From MGIIb-O2 sp002494975 (GTDB lineage: Archaea; Thermoplasmatota; Poseidoniia; Poseidoniales; Thalassarchaeaceae), in NCBI GenBank assembly GCA_028355015.1, contig JAOMRN010000002.1:248001-312000 (forward strand): a stretch of DNA of 64,000 bases, in the 5' to 3' direction. How positions within the stretch are numbered: position 1 is the first letter of the stretch; each line of letters starts with the position of its first letter. A model generated the notes under the pieces. It searched no databases, was not told the origin of the DNA, and saw nothing but the letters and a program-made list of their open reading frames with translations. The position numbers and the translations under genes are program-made. Positions 53,252 to 62,535 of this stretch are shown here, piece by piece.

Positions 53252-54754
53252 ATGGAACAATTAGATAAAATGTTTGGAGTGACAGAGGCTGGAAGCACTG
53301 TCGAGACTGAAATTAAGGCAGGTGCATCCACCTTCCTGACAATGGCTTACATCCTGTTAGTCAACCCGTCAATGCTATCAGTGACAGGAATCCCGTTCGA
53401 GGACGCCTTGTTTGCTACAGCAATAGCGGCATTTGTAGGTTGTATGGCTATGGCTTTCTGGGCTAAATTGCCCTTCGCTATGGCGCCCGGTATGGGATTA
53501 AATGCATACTTTGCATTCACTGTCGCAGCGCCTTGGGCTATGGCAGTCCCATGGGAAGTAGCTCTGGCTGCAGTACTTGTTGAAGGAGTAATATTCATGA
53601 TATTATCACTACCTCAAGTCGGCGCAAGAACTGCAATGATTAATGCAATCCCTACCGATCTAAAGATAGCAACCGGTGCAGGAATAGGAATGTTCCTCGC
53701 AATAATCGGTCTCCGTGAAATGGGTTGGATAGCACACGATAATGCAACGCTTGTAAATTTAGCAGATACAGCGGCAATGGATCCAATGACAAACGGCGCA
53801 TTCTGGGCCATGATTGGATTACTAGCTATTGCAGTAATGATGGCTAGAGAAATCAAGGGAGCTATTATTTTCGGAATTCTAGGAGTTTCAATTATCGGCT
53901 GGGGCCTTGGTGTAAGCGATCCTTACAACGAAAGCTACCCCGTCATTGAATTTTGTATAGATGCAGCAGCAAATGATTGTGTGGTTGATGGAGATTTCGT
54001 AGCAGGAGTAGCGGGTTATGGAACAGCAGAAGCACCAGCCATGGCTGATATATTCTCTATGCCAGAGTGGCCATCTGAAACATTCGGTGCTGCTGCAGGG
54101 GCAATAGGAGACGTTGGCGGAGACGGAGTCCCTCTCGGGGAATTCCTTCTTGTGATGATTACTTTCTTATTCGTTGATATTTTTGATACCGCGGGAACAC
54201 TTTACTCAGTTGGTAGACAAGCAGGATATGTAGATGAGAACGACGAATTGATGAACTCAGATGAAGCATTCATGTCAGACGCTGCAGCAACAATTGTTGG
54301 AGCAATGTTCGGAACGAGCACTACTACGACATATATCGAATCAGCAGCAGGAATTGAAGAGGGCGGCCGTACAGGTTTAACGGCTGCAACTGTTGGTGTA
54401 CTAATGCTTTCAGGATTATTCCTTTCAGGATTATTCCAAGCAATCCCGCAATATGCAATGGGATGCGCGCTTGTAGTAGTTGGTGCAATGATGATGCGCC
54501 AGGCTGCAGATATCGACTGGCACGACAAGACAATGGCATTGCCTGCGTTCATAACAATGGTAATGATGCCATTCACATACTCTATCGCAGACGGTATAGC
54601 ATGGGGTCTTATCTCATACTGTGCACTGATGGCAGGAACAGGACGATTCTCTGAAATCAACAAGATAGTAGGCGGGATTGCATTATTGATGATAATGTTC
54701 TACCTTGGCCCAGGTGATGAGACAACCTTTGAAATGCTCATTGGCGGACTCTGA
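53252..54754 (+). CDS. AzgA-like purine permease (NCS2 family)
   Basis: The 500-aa membrane transporter begins VETEIKAGASTFLTMAYILLVNPSM and has AMAPGMGLNAYFAF, VDIFDTAGTLYSVGR and GTSTTTTYIESAAGI, the signatures of the AzgA/GhxP group carrying adenine, guanine or hypoxanthine with protons. About 12-14 helices. An AGGAGATGA site precedes ATG 53252. Its codon use has more C-ending codons than its neighbours. The adjacent apt gene fits a salvage pair. A hairpin separates the two. Confidence 0.9.
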   Translation: MEQLDKMFGVTEAGSTVETEIKAGASTFLTMAYILLVNPSMLSVTGIPFEDALFATAIAAFVGCMAMAFWAKLPFAMAPGMGLNAYFAFTVAAPWAMAVPWEVALAAVLVEGVIFMILSLPQVGARTAMINAIPTDLKIATGAGIGMFLAIIGLREMGWIAHDNATLVNLADTAAMDPMTNGAFWAMIGLLAIAVMMAREIKGAIIFGILGVSIIGWGLGVSDPYNESYPVIEFCIDAAANDCVVDGDFVAGVAGYGTAEAPAMADIFSMPEWPSETFGAAAGAIGDVGGDGVPLGEFLLVMITFLFVDIFDTAGTLYSVGRQAGYVDENDELMNSDEAFMSDAAATIVGAMFGTSTTTTYIESAAGIEEGGRTGLTAATVGVLMLSGLFLSGLFQAIPQYAMGCALVVVGAMMMRQAADIDWHDKTMALPAFITMVMMPFTYSIADGIAWGLISYCALMAGTGRFSEINKIVGGIALLMIMFYLGPGDETTFEMLIGGL

Positions 54755-54769
54755 GTCTGAAAACGAAAA

Positions 54770-54801
54770 GGGCCCCGGGTCTTTTGATCCGGGGACCCCT
54801 C
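54770..54801 (+). terminator. GC-rich hairpin after permease gene
   Basis: GGG-CCCCGG (from 54770) pairs with CCGGGG-A-CCC (about 54790-54799) with a bulged A, giving a nine-pair GC-rich stem, followed by a pyrimidine stretch (CTCTCTCTTTCCC). It could stop transcription of the permease or weaken read-through into apt, whose start (54823) follows. Confidence 0.5.
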
Positions 54802-54822
54802 TCTCTTTCCCGAGCGATTAGC

Positions 54823-55365
54823 ATGTCGAATAAAATAGAGCATACACTCAAATCCACTATTAGGACGATTCCAGATTTCCCAATAGATGGAATTATGTTT
54901 CGAGACATATCGCCAATTCTTTCAGACGGAAAATTATTGAAAGATATTACAGATAGGTTTTCAGAGATTATAAGAGACAATAATTGGAGTCCTGATTTAA
55001 TATTAGGGCCAGAATCTCGTGGATTTATTTTCGGCTCATTATTAGCTGCTAAATTAGGTATTGGATTTATTCCAGTTAGAAAACCAGGAAAGCTCCCATC
55101 GTCTAAAATACATATAGAATATTCTCTGGAATACGGTTCTAATATTTTAGAAATGCATGACGATGCGATTTCAAAAGGCCAAAAAATAATAATTATTGAC
55201 GATCTTCTTGCAACAGGAGGGACAGTTGAAGCCTGTACTAAATTATGTAAACAATTAGGAGGGGAAGTCATTTCTAATTTGTTTGTTATAGAGTTGGAAG
55301 GATTGAGTGCTAGAGAAAAATTACATCCAATACCCTGTATTTCATTAATTAAATACCCCGCATAG
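54823..55365 (+). CDS. apt: adenine phosphoribosyltransferase
   Basis: The 180-aa type I PRTase has DFPIDGIMFRDISPIL, ESRGFIFG, RKPGKLP and the PRPP-binding loop IIIDDLLATGGTVEA. These match Apt, which converts adenine and PRPP to AMP. Start ATG 54823; a TTG at 54784 would reach into the hairpin. It follows the purine permease on the same strand. Possible overlap with other PRTases (e.g. xanthine) cannot be excluded, but the sequence is most like Apt. Confidence 0.88.
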   Translation: MSNKIEHTLKSTIRTIPDFPIDGIMFRDISPILSDGKLLKDITDRFSEIIRDNNWSPDLILGPESRGFIFGSLLAAKLGIGFIPVRKPGKLPSSKIHIEYSLEYGSNILEMHDDAISKGQKIIIIDDLLATGGTVEACTKLCKQLGGEVISNLFVIELEGLSAREKLHPIPCISLIKYPA

Positions 55366-55434
55366 AACTGTAAAAAGGATATCATGCCCCCGATTCTTTG
55401 AAAGAGTCCCCCGCTTTGCCAATAGAGGATAGTC

Positions 55435-55983
55435 ATGGCAGATAAGGCTCCACCACCACCACCAAAGCCTCCACAAAGGCCTCCTAGATCGCCTCCGGCA
55501 AAGCCCAAAATGCCTCCAACAAAGGCTCCACCACCTCCAACAAAGGCTCCACCACCTCCAACAAAGGCTCCACCACCTCCTTCAAAACCCCCTCAACCTC
55601 AAAAGAAAAAACCAGCTCCCGCAAAAGGTAAACCCAAGGGTAAACCCAAAGGAAAACCCAAAGGAAAACCCAAAGGAAAACCGAAGGGTAAACCGGCCCC
55701 TAAGAAGAAGAAACGCCGAAGAATAAAAATAAACACAAAACTCGGACTGAGACAGAAGAAAATAACAGATCAAGAAGACACTTACACTGATCAAATAGGC
55801 TGGACAGCAATGGCAGAATCATTCGAAGACTACGAAGATCCAACTCCTACCGAGCCGGAAATAGTTACTCATCAATGTTCAATGTGCGGTTCGACAATGA
55901 GAATTCCTCGTCCTAAAAGAGAACGTTACAAAGTCATCTGTGCTTACCCTGAATGCGGTCATTCTGATATGGTTGGCATATAG
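55435..55983 (+). CDS. Pro/Lys-repeat protein with C-terminal zinc ribbon
   Basis: The 182-aa protein has an N-terminal low-complexity region (about 5-96): APPPPTK repeats, then about six GKPK repeats and a KKKKRRR patch. A linker and acidic segment (FEDYEDPTPTEPE) lead to a C-terminal zinc ribbon with Cys148, Cys151, Cys169 and Cys174. The basic region should bind nucleic acid or an acidic surface. No family recognised. The start is ATG 55435. Convergent with the TauE/SafE gene, 1 base between stops. Confidence 0.7.
   Translation: MADKAPPPPPKPPQRPPRSPPAKPKMPPTKAPPPPTKAPPPPTKAPPPPSKPPQPQKKKPAPAKGKPKGKPKGKPKGKPKGKPKGKPAPKKKKRRRIKINTKLGLRQKKITDQEDTYTDQIGWTAMAESFEDYEDPTPTEPEIVTHQCSMCGSTMRIPRPKRERYKVICAYPECGHSDMVGI
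55518..55580 (+). repeat. three 21-bp tandem repeats in coding sequence
   Basis: Three identical 21-base copies (AACAAAGGCTCCACCACCTC plus C) occur at 55518, 55539 and 55560, coding for repeated Thr-Lys-Ala-Pro. A second tract of 12-base GKPK codons follows from about 55627. The DNA identity of the 21-base copies suggests recent tandem duplication. Confidence 0.8.
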
Positions 55984-55984
55984 T

Positions 55985-56749
55985 TTAAGCAAGAAGCATA
56001 GCAATTCTTCTCATTGAAGCTATAACTAATACAGATATTAGTAAATATCTGATTCCACGTTGACGAGCCACTTGCGAACCGTATTTTGAACCCAAAAAAC
56101 CACCAATTAATACCGCAAAAACAAATGGTAAGAGGACCTCAATATCAATTTTTAATTGACCAGAAATACTCGCACCAAATAGTCCGGAAATAGAATTTAG
56201 TAATATAAAAAGAGCAGATGTTGCAGCAGCAGTTTTCGGCGTCGCCCATTTCTTTAGTAAAATTATAGGCGAGAGAAAAATTCCACCACCTACTCCAATG
56301 AAACCACTCATTAGGCCGATTCCTCCACCTACTGGAATAGCTGTTGAATAATTAGGAGTGACAATACCTTCTTCATCGTTATTTTCTTTAGTTTGGAATA
56401 ATTTGTATGCCGCTAATATCAGGGTAATAGAAAGGAGAGTATCATAAATTGCTCCGTCCACCTTCATATAACCCCCAATAATCGCAAATGGAATACTTGC
56501 TATAACAAATGGTAGTGTGAGTTTTGGAACATGAAAACCTGCTTTTCTGTAGTGATAAAAGGCTATACTAGCAACCACTAAATTTAGGCACCAAGCATGT
56601 TGTTTCAGCCAACTACTATCATATTCTCCATAAATAGTTAAGGATAATACTGCCAAATACCCAGAAGCCCCACCATGCCCAACACTCGAGTATAGTAATG
56701 CAACAAGAAATAATGCTAGAAGAATCAAAAAATCGGATTCCGTAAACAC
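55985..56749 (-). CDS. TauE/SafE-family membrane transporter
   Basis: The 254-aa membrane protein has about eight hydrophobic segments and the family's SSVGHGGASGYLAVL near the N terminus with a mirrored GFIGVGGGIFLSPIILL in the second half, the repeated G-x-G-G motif of TauE/SafE (DUF81) proteins. The family includes sulfite/sulfonate and other organic-anion exporters. The substrate is unknown. It ends 1 base from the Pro/Lys-repeat gene and is divergent from moeA. Confidence 0.85.
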   Translation of the reverse strand: MFTESDFLILLALFLVALLYSSVGHGGASGYLAVLSLTIYGEYDSSWLKQHAWCLNLVVASIAFYHYRKAGFHVPKLTLPFVIASIPFAIIGGYMKVDGAIYDTLLSITLILAAYKLFQTKENNDEEGIVTPNYSTAIPVGGGIGLMSGFIGVGGGIFLSPIILLKKWATPKTAAATSALFILLNSISGLFGASISGQLKIDIEVLLPFVFAVLIGGFLGSKYGSQVARQRGIRYLLISVLVIASMRRIAMLLA

Positions 56750-56810
56750 AATGTGTCCTAATTAATAATAATATTTGAACAACACCATTAATGATTCAAA
56801 CACATTATTC

Positions 56811-58049
56811 ATGTGCTTAGACATTCTGGATATACCTATGGAGAGAGGAATAAGTCTTGAAAGAGCAATTTCTTTAGTTCAAAAGAGGAAAAAAGAACTA
56901 TCCTCCGAGACAATTCATTTAGACGATTCTCATGGGAGAATTTTGGCCGCGCCCCTGGTAGCGAAAGTTAATGATCCACGCTTCGATAATTCCGCAATGG
57001 ATGGTTGGGCAGTCAGGAAAGAAGATATTCTATTCGATAAAAATAACACTTTATCTATCGTTGGAATTAGTAAAGCAGGGGGGAAGACCCCGCCTCCAAT
57101 TGGTTCCGGAGAAGCGTGTAAAATAATGACTGGGGCACCAATTCCCCCAGGGGCGGATGCAATAGTTATGGTAGAAGACAGTGAAGTATATGGAAATGAA
57201 GTAATAATTTCCGGCCCAGCGCGAGAAAATTATATTCGTGTAAAAGGAGAAAATATTTCAGAAGGAGCAATTTTACTTTCAAAAGGACATTTTATGGATG
57301 CATTTTCGGTTTCTCTTGCGGCTACAATGGGGTATGATTGCATTCTTGTGTTTTGTAAACCGGTTATAGGAATAATTAGTACCGGAGACGAATTAATTCC
57401 CCCTGGCTCCGAAATAAATGATTGGCAGATATACGAATCTAATTCTTTTGGAATAGCCGATTCAGTTAGAAAAATGGGAGGTATTCCAATCCGTTATCCG
57501 GCAGTTGTTGATTCTCTCGATATATTGAGAGACTCATTAAACCAGGCTGCAGAAAATTGTGATCTGATAATAACCAGCGGAGGAGTTTCAATGGGTGATT
57601 TTGATATTGTCAGAAAAATAATGGAACTGGAAGGGGAAATTAATTTTTGGCGGATTAAAATGAGGCCCGGCGGCCCTCCTATTTTTGGAAATTGGAAAAA
57701 AACGCCAATATTTGGATTACCTGGAAACCCTGTAAGCAGTCATTTAGTATTCTTGATGATTGTGTGTCCGTGGTTTAGGGCATCTTTTCAAACAGATGAA
57801 GAATCAAGGCCTTCTTTAGGTAGAAGGGTACATGTAAAAATGATGGACAACGTGAAAGGCGCTCCAGGAAAACATTGTCTACGTAGAATAAAAATTACTA
57901 ATAGCGAGAAAGGCCTAATTGCGACCACACACACTCACCAAGGTAGTGGAAATATTCACAGCATGGTTGCGCACAATGGCGTTACTTTATTACCACCCAA
58001 TTCTGATGCTAATATCGGTGAGATAATAGAAGCATTTTGGTTAGATTGA
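56811..58049 (+). CDS. moeA: molybdopterin molybdenumtransferase
   Basis: The protein of about 412 aa inserts molybdenum into adenylated molybdopterin. NSAMDGWAV, KIMTGAPIPPGADAIVMVED, GIISTGDEL, TSGGVSMGDFDIV and FGLPGNPVSS are the MoeA motifs in order. I start at ATG 56811; ATG 56838 and TTG 56775 are alternatives. An AT-rich promoter-like stretch lies upstream. Divergent from TauE/SafE. Fits with MobA-like and MOSC genes for molybdenum-enzyme assembly. Confidence 0.92.
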   Translation: MCLDILDIPMERGISLERAISLVQKRKKELSSETIHLDDSHGRILAAPLVAKVNDPRFDNSAMDGWAVRKEDILFDKNNTLSIVGISKAGGKTPPPIGSGEACKIMTGAPIPPGADAIVMVEDSEVYGNEVIISGPARENYIRVKGENISEGAILLSKGHFMDAFSVSLAATMGYDCILVFCKPVIGIISTGDELIPPGSEINDWQIYESNSFGIADSVRKMGGIPIRYPAVVDSLDILRDSLNQAAENCDLIITSGGVSMGDFDIVRKIMELEGEINFWRIKMRPGGPPIFGNWKKTPIFGLPGNPVSSHLVFLMIVCPWFRASFQTDEESRPSLGRRVHVKMMDNVKGAPGKHCLRRIKITNSEKGLIATTHTHQGSGNIHSMVAHNGVTLLPPNSDANIGEIIEAFWLD

Positions 58050-58116
58050 AAGAAAAAAGAATACATGTCTTCAAGGGCGGCCAATATTTCGAATACCATA
58101 CAGAGGTGCGTAGAAG

Positions 58117-61095
58117 ATGGTTTCCAAGAAGAGAAAAGCAGCATCTAATCATGGCTGGATTGAAGTCAAAGGGGCTAGGACACACAATCTTCAAGATATC
58201 GATGTAGAAATACCCAGGGGGAAATTTGTAGTTATTTCTGGAGTTTCAGGTTCAGGCAAATCTAGCCTCGCATTCGACACTCTATATGCCGAAGGTCAAC
58301 GAAGATATGTAGAAAGTTTGAGCTCATATGCTCGCCAATTTTTAGGCCAGATGAAAAAACCAGATTGCGACTCGATAGAGGGGCTTTCACCCGCTATAAG
58401 TATAGATCAGAAACAAGGTAGCCATAATCCCAGATCCACCGTTGCGACAGTAACTGAAATTATGGATTATATGAGATTACTTTGGGCAAGAGTGGGAATC
58501 CCACATTGCCCTGATTGCGGCCGTGAAGTAGCAAGAAGAACCGTACAAGAAATAGTAGATGACGCAATGTGGCGTTTTGAAGAACACGCGATCGCGATTT
58601 GGAGTCCTACAATTCGTAATCGAAAAGGAACGCATGTAGATTTATTCAAAGGACTAGTCGAACAAGGATACTTAGAAGGTAAAATTAATGGCCGTATGGC
58701 TAATTTTGAAAACCCCCCGGAGTTAGAAAAGAATCTAAGGCATGATGTTGATGTTAGAATTGATAGATTAAAAATTAATCGAGCAAATAGACAAAGATTG
58801 ACAGAAGCAATAGAGTCAGGATTACATTTAGGCGGTGGAACCATTGCAATCGAAAGTTTAGATAAGCCAAAGAGTAAAGGCAGTAGAAACGAACAGGCTG
58901 AAAAAACAGAAAAGGGCCAAATAATCCCATATTCTGAAGAGTTTGCTTGCCCTGAACACGGCGCCTTTCTACCTGAAATGTCACCAAGAGTATTTTCTTT
59001 CAATAATCCCCTGGGGGCGTGTCCAAATTGTCAAGGACTAGGTGTGCAAAGAGAATTTTCTCCGGATTTAGTCATTGATCGAACCGCTTCTGTAGAAGAA
59101 GGATGCATTCGTCCATTCAGATCTTCGATGATGTCGGGGTGGTATAAAAGTCAAATGAGACAGGTTTGCGAGCATTATGACATCCCTTCTAATGTGAAGT
59201 TTGGAGATTTGAACGATGACGAACAAGATATCTTACTTTATGGTTCGGGGGGTACGATGATATCCTTTGAATTCACGTCTGAAAAGGGTTCGTCGTATCA
59301 AATGATGAGGCCGTGGGAAGGCGTATTCAATAGAATTCGCAGAACTTATAATGAAACTTCATCTGATAGAACAAGGTCTAGGATGACATCTTTTATGAAC
59401 GATGAACCATGTCCTGATTGTAAAGGTAAGAAATTAAATAATGCAGTTAGTAAAGTAATAGTCGGGGGCGTTTCATTACCTGCAATATCCTCTTGCAGTG
59501 TTTTAGAAGCACTAGCCGTAGTTCAATATTGGCGGGCTGGAGATTTAGATGATACGTGGGAAAAATTAGGTCGAGACAAACCAAGTAGCAAAATAATTAC
59601 AATGACAAATCAACTTTCTGAACGTTCAATATTTATTGGAACGGAAATAATCAAAGAAATAGAGGCTCGACTCAGGTTCCTTGCGTTAGTAGGTTTAGAT
59701 TATTTGACATTGGACCGTCGAGCAAGTACACTTTCAGGAGGAGAATCACAGAGAATTAGACTAGCTACTCAGATTGGTACAAGATTAACTGGAGTAATGT
59801 ATGTTTTAGATGAGCCCAGTATAGGTTTACACCCAAGAGATAACGACAGACTTTTAGCAACTCTCCGAGAACTTACAACTTTAGGAAACACCTTACTTGT
59901 AGTTGAACACGATGAGGCAACTCTCAAACAAGCAGATTGGCTTGTAGACATTGGACCTGGCGCCGGTAAAGAAGGCGGTAAAGTATTAGTTAGCGGTGAA
60001 TTAGATGAACTATTATCTAATGATGAAAGTATAACTGGGGCCTATTTGTCTGGAAAGAAAAGTATACCAATTCCAGACGATAGAAAAATACCCGAAGAAA
60101 ATAAATGGTTACATATCCGTGGAGCCAGAGAAAACAATTTACAAAACATAGATGTCTCCATTCCTCTTGGTTGTGTAGTAGCAATCACAGGCGTTTCAGG
60201 TTCAGGAAAGTCCTCGTTAATCGCCTCTACCTTGGCCCCCACTCTACTTCGTGAAATACATGGTACCGATGCATCCCCTGGGCGGCATGATAGTATCGAA
60301 GGATTTGAAGAGATAGACAAAACAATTGTCATAGATCAATCACCAATTGGCCGAACCCCGCGTTCGAATGCGGCGACTTACACCGGGGCATTCGGACATA
60401 TTAGGAATTTATTCGCTGAAACAATAATGGCAAAGGAAAGAGGATATATGCCAGGTCAATTTTCTTTTAATGTAAAAGGCGGCCGATGTGAATCTTGTAA
60501 GGGTGCAGGCTCAATAAAATTAGAGATGAATTTTTTACCTGATGTATGGGTGACTTGTGATGTTTGTAAAGGTAAGCGATATACAAGAGAAACCCTAGAA
60601 GTTGAGTGGAAGGGAAAAACAATCCAAGAAATCTTAGAGATGTCAGTGGCCGAAGCAGTAATGTTCTTTAAAAACCAAAAATCTCTACATAGAATTCTTA
60701 CTACTTTGAAGGATGTAGGCCTGGGTTATGTTCGATTAGGGCAACCAGCAACAACGCTCTCAGGTGGAGAAGCCCAACGAGTAAAACTGGCATCAGAATT
60801 ACACCGCCCTACCAGAAGTCACACTGTTTATATTCTAGATGAACCGACAACAGGGCTTTCATTATTCGATATCCACCAACTGACAGAGGTCCTCCTCCGT
60901 CTGCGCCGAAATGGACATACAGTGATAGTAATAGAGCATCATCTCGACGTCATTAAATGCGCGGATTGGGTCATAGATTTAGGCCCTGAAGGAGGAGAAT
61001 TAGGTGGACTAATAGTGGCAGAAGGCCCACCTGAAAAAATAGTCAAGGTGAAGGGCAGTTACACAGGATTACACCTTAAAGAACTACTAAACTAG
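58117..61095 (+). CDS. uvrA: UvrABC system protein A
   Basis: The 992-aa excinuclease ATPase has two ABC modules: Walker A GVSGSGKSSLAF (residues 42-53) and a second GVSGSGKSSLIAS in the C-terminal half, signature motifs LSGGESQRIRLA and LSGGEAQRVKLA, and zinc modules (CPDCGREV; CPDCKGKKLN; CESCKGAGS with CDVCKGKRY). It recognises damaged DNA in nucleotide excision repair. It is slightly longer than bacterial UvrA (about 940 aa). UvrB and UvrC are not in the window. Start ATG 58117. Confidence 0.96.
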   Translation: MVSKKRKAASNHGWIEVKGARTHNLQDIDVEIPRGKFVVISGVSGSGKSSLAFDTLYAEGQRRYVESLSSYARQFLGQMKKPDCDSIEGLSPAISIDQKQGSHNPRSTVATVTEIMDYMRLLWARVGIPHCPDCGREVARRTVQEIVDDAMWRFEEHAIAIWSPTIRNRKGTHVDLFKGLVEQGYLEGKINGRMANFENPPELEKNLRHDVDVRIDRLKINRANRQRLTEAIESGLHLGGGTIAIESLDKPKSKGSRNEQAEKTEKGQIIPYSEEFACPEHGAFLPEMSPRVFSFNNPLGACPNCQGLGVQREFSPDLVIDRTASVEEGCIRPFRSSMMSGWYKSQMRQVCEHYDIPSNVKFGDLNDDEQDILLYGSGGTMISFEFTSEKGSSYQMMRPWEGVFNRIRRTYNETSSDRTRSRMTSFMNDEPCPDCKGKKLNNAVSKVIVGGVSLPAISSCSVLEALAVVQYWRAGDLDDTWEKLGRDKPSSKIITMTNQLSERSIFIGTEIIKEIEARLRFLALVGLDYLTLDRRASTLSGGESQRIRLATQIGTRLTGVMYVLDEPSIGLHPRDNDRLLATLRELTTLGNTLLVVEHDEATLKQADWLVDIGPGAGKEGGKVLVSGELDELLSNDESITGAYLSGKKSIPIPDDRKIPEENKWLHIRGARENNLQNIDVSIPLGCVVAITGVSGSGKSSLIASTLAPTLLREIHGTDASPGRHDSIEGFEEIDKTIVIDQSPIGRTPRSNAATYTGAFGHIRNLFAETIMAKERGYMPGQFSFNVKGGRCESCKGAGSIKLEMNFLPDVWVTCDVCKGKRYTRETLEVEWKGKTIQEILEMSVAEAVMFFKNQKSLHRILTTLKDVGLGYVRLGQPATTLSGGEAQRVKLASELHRPTRSHTVYILDEPTTGLSLFDIHQLTEVLLRLRRNGHTVIVIEHHLDVIKCADWVIDLGPEGGELGGLIVAEGPPEKIVKVKGSYTGLHLKELLN

Positions 61096-61143
61096 TATTT
61101 GTAGGGCTAAGATTTGAGTATGACTACCCTTTGAGACGTATTG

Positions 61144-61887
61144 ATGTACCGTTCAAGGAACCCCACGCTTTCAGATTCTACCTTTGATAAATCGAATTAT
61201 CAAGAAGCGTCCTGGTGGGATGAAAGCTCTAATTTGATGACTATGGAGGGAACAGTGGAAAAAACTGCCATACTTTTGGTTATTACAACAACTTTGGCAA
61301 TAGCGACCTATACTCTTTTTCCTGGCCTTGCGGTTATAGGATTTCTCGGAGGATTTATTACGGCAATGATAGTAATTTTTACTAAATCGACAAATCCGGT
61401 TTTGATATGTGCCTACGCTGGGTTTGAAGGCCTTGCTTTAGGAGGGTTCACATTTTTCATAGAAACTGCAGTAGAGTTTCCAGGATTGGGAATAATTGCA
61501 GCAGCAATAACTTTCGCAATTTTAGGATCTATGTTAATGCTTTATCGAGCAAACTTAATTTCATGGGATAGGAACCTTGCTATTGCAGTTTATTCTTCTT
61601 TAGGCGCTATATTAATCATATATCTTGCATCATTTATTGGTATGTTTTTAGGATTTGAAATACCTTTAATTCATGGAAATGGCCCAGTAGGAATTGCCTT
61701 TTCCTTGTTTGTTATTGGAATAGGGGCTCTTTGTTTAGTTGCTGATTTTGATTTTATAGAGAAAGGGGTCGAAAGAGGCGCCCCTAAACAATTAGAGTGG
61801 AGAGCAGCTTTCGGGTTAATGATAACTCTGATTTGGTTATATGTTGAGATACTTAATCTTCTTGCTAAGATAGCATCAAGACGATGA
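61144..61887 (+). CDS. Bax inhibitor-1 / YccA-family membrane protein
   Basis: The 247-aa membrane protein has about seven helices. NPVLICAYAGFEGLALGGF, DFDFIEKGVERGAPKQLEW and FGLMITLIWLYVEILNLL fit the BI-1/YccA family, which includes calcium-leak channels and modulators of membrane proteases. A TTG at 61141 precedes ATG 61144. Followed by a LysE gene, 7 bases later. Function here is not resolved. Confidence 0.8.
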   Translation: MYRSRNPTLSDSTFDKSNYQEASWWDESSNLMTMEGTVEKTAILLVITTTLAIATYTLFPGLAVIGFLGGFITAMIVIFTKSTNPVLICAYAGFEGLALGGFTFFIETAVEFPGLGIIAAAITFAILGSMLMLYRANLISWDRNLAIAVYSSLGAILIIYLASFIGMFLGFEIPLIHGNGPVGIAFSLFVIGIGALCLVADFDFIEKGVERGAPKQLEWRAAFGLMITLIWLYVEILNLLAKIASRR

Positions 61888-61894
61888 GGACAAT

Positions 61895-62533
61895 ATGGAA
61901 ACTGATTTAATATTGGCATTGGCTTTAGCCGGCGTTACTTTGGGCATTGTAGAAGGAATTAAGCCAGGCCCTCTTCTTACTATGGTAATCAAGGAGACAC
62001 TTTCAGGTGGCCTTAGAGCGGGTGCTTGGACGGCAGCGGCACCAATATTTACAGACGGCCCACTAGTAATAATCAGTCTATTCGCCGCAGGATGGTTTGC
62101 CACTCAACCATTCGCACTTTTTACAATTTCAATACTTGGGGGAATATTCCTTATCAAGATGGGGATCGACTGTTTTTCAATACAGCCTCCAGTTAGTGAT
62201 GAATTACTTATAGACGCTAAAGGAGCATTTCAAAGAGGACTTTTGACAAATCTATTGAACCCAAACGTGTATGTATTTTGGTTTTTGATTGGTGGGCCTT
62301 TGATGGCAACTGCCGCTAAGGAAGAACCATTAGCCCCTATTGCATACGCTCTATCATTCTTAATTTCAATAATATTAGTCAAGACCTTCATAGCATATAT
62401 TTTTGACAAAACTCGAGGTAATATTTCAGTTAAAATGTATAAAAATGCATTATCATTATGTGGAATTGCGATGCTGATATTTGCAATAGGATTCATTATA
62501 CAAGGTATTGAAATTTGGTCCACGGAGTTCTGA
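61895..62533 (+). CDS. LysE/RhtB-family exporter
   Basis: The 212-aa protein has about six hydrophobic segments and starts LGIVEGIKPGPLLTMVIKETLSGG, the LysE N-terminal motif (PGP followed by a charged turn). The NLLNPNVYVFWFL motif occurs near residue 120. These export lysine, homoserine, threonine or related compounds. The substrate is unknown. It ends 2 bases before the convergent BNR lipoprotein stop. Confidence 0.85.
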   Translation: METDLILALALAGVTLGIVEGIKPGPLLTMVIKETLSGGLRAGAWTAAAPIFTDGPLVIISLFAAGWFATQPFALFTISILGGIFLIKMGIDCFSIQPPVSDELLIDAKGAFQRGLLTNLLNPNVYVFWFLIGGPLMATAAKEEPLAPIAYALSFLISIILVKTFIAYIFDKTRGNISVKMYKNALSLCGIAMLIFAIGFIIQGIEIWSTEF

Positions 62534-62535
62534 GC

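Noticed and set aside
54738..55508. Open minus-strand frame beginning with Gly-rich residues across apt
   Set aside because: It mirrors the apt gene and the Pro-rich start of the next gene; the Gly-rich part is the reverse complement of Pro codons.
55518..55700. Regularly spaced repeats resembling a CRISPR array
   Set aside because: The repeats are in frame with a coding sequence, adjacent without spacers, and encode Pro/Lys motifs.
58467..59003. Long minus-strand frame within uvrA
   Set aside because: It is antisense to a highly conserved coding region and shows no domain.
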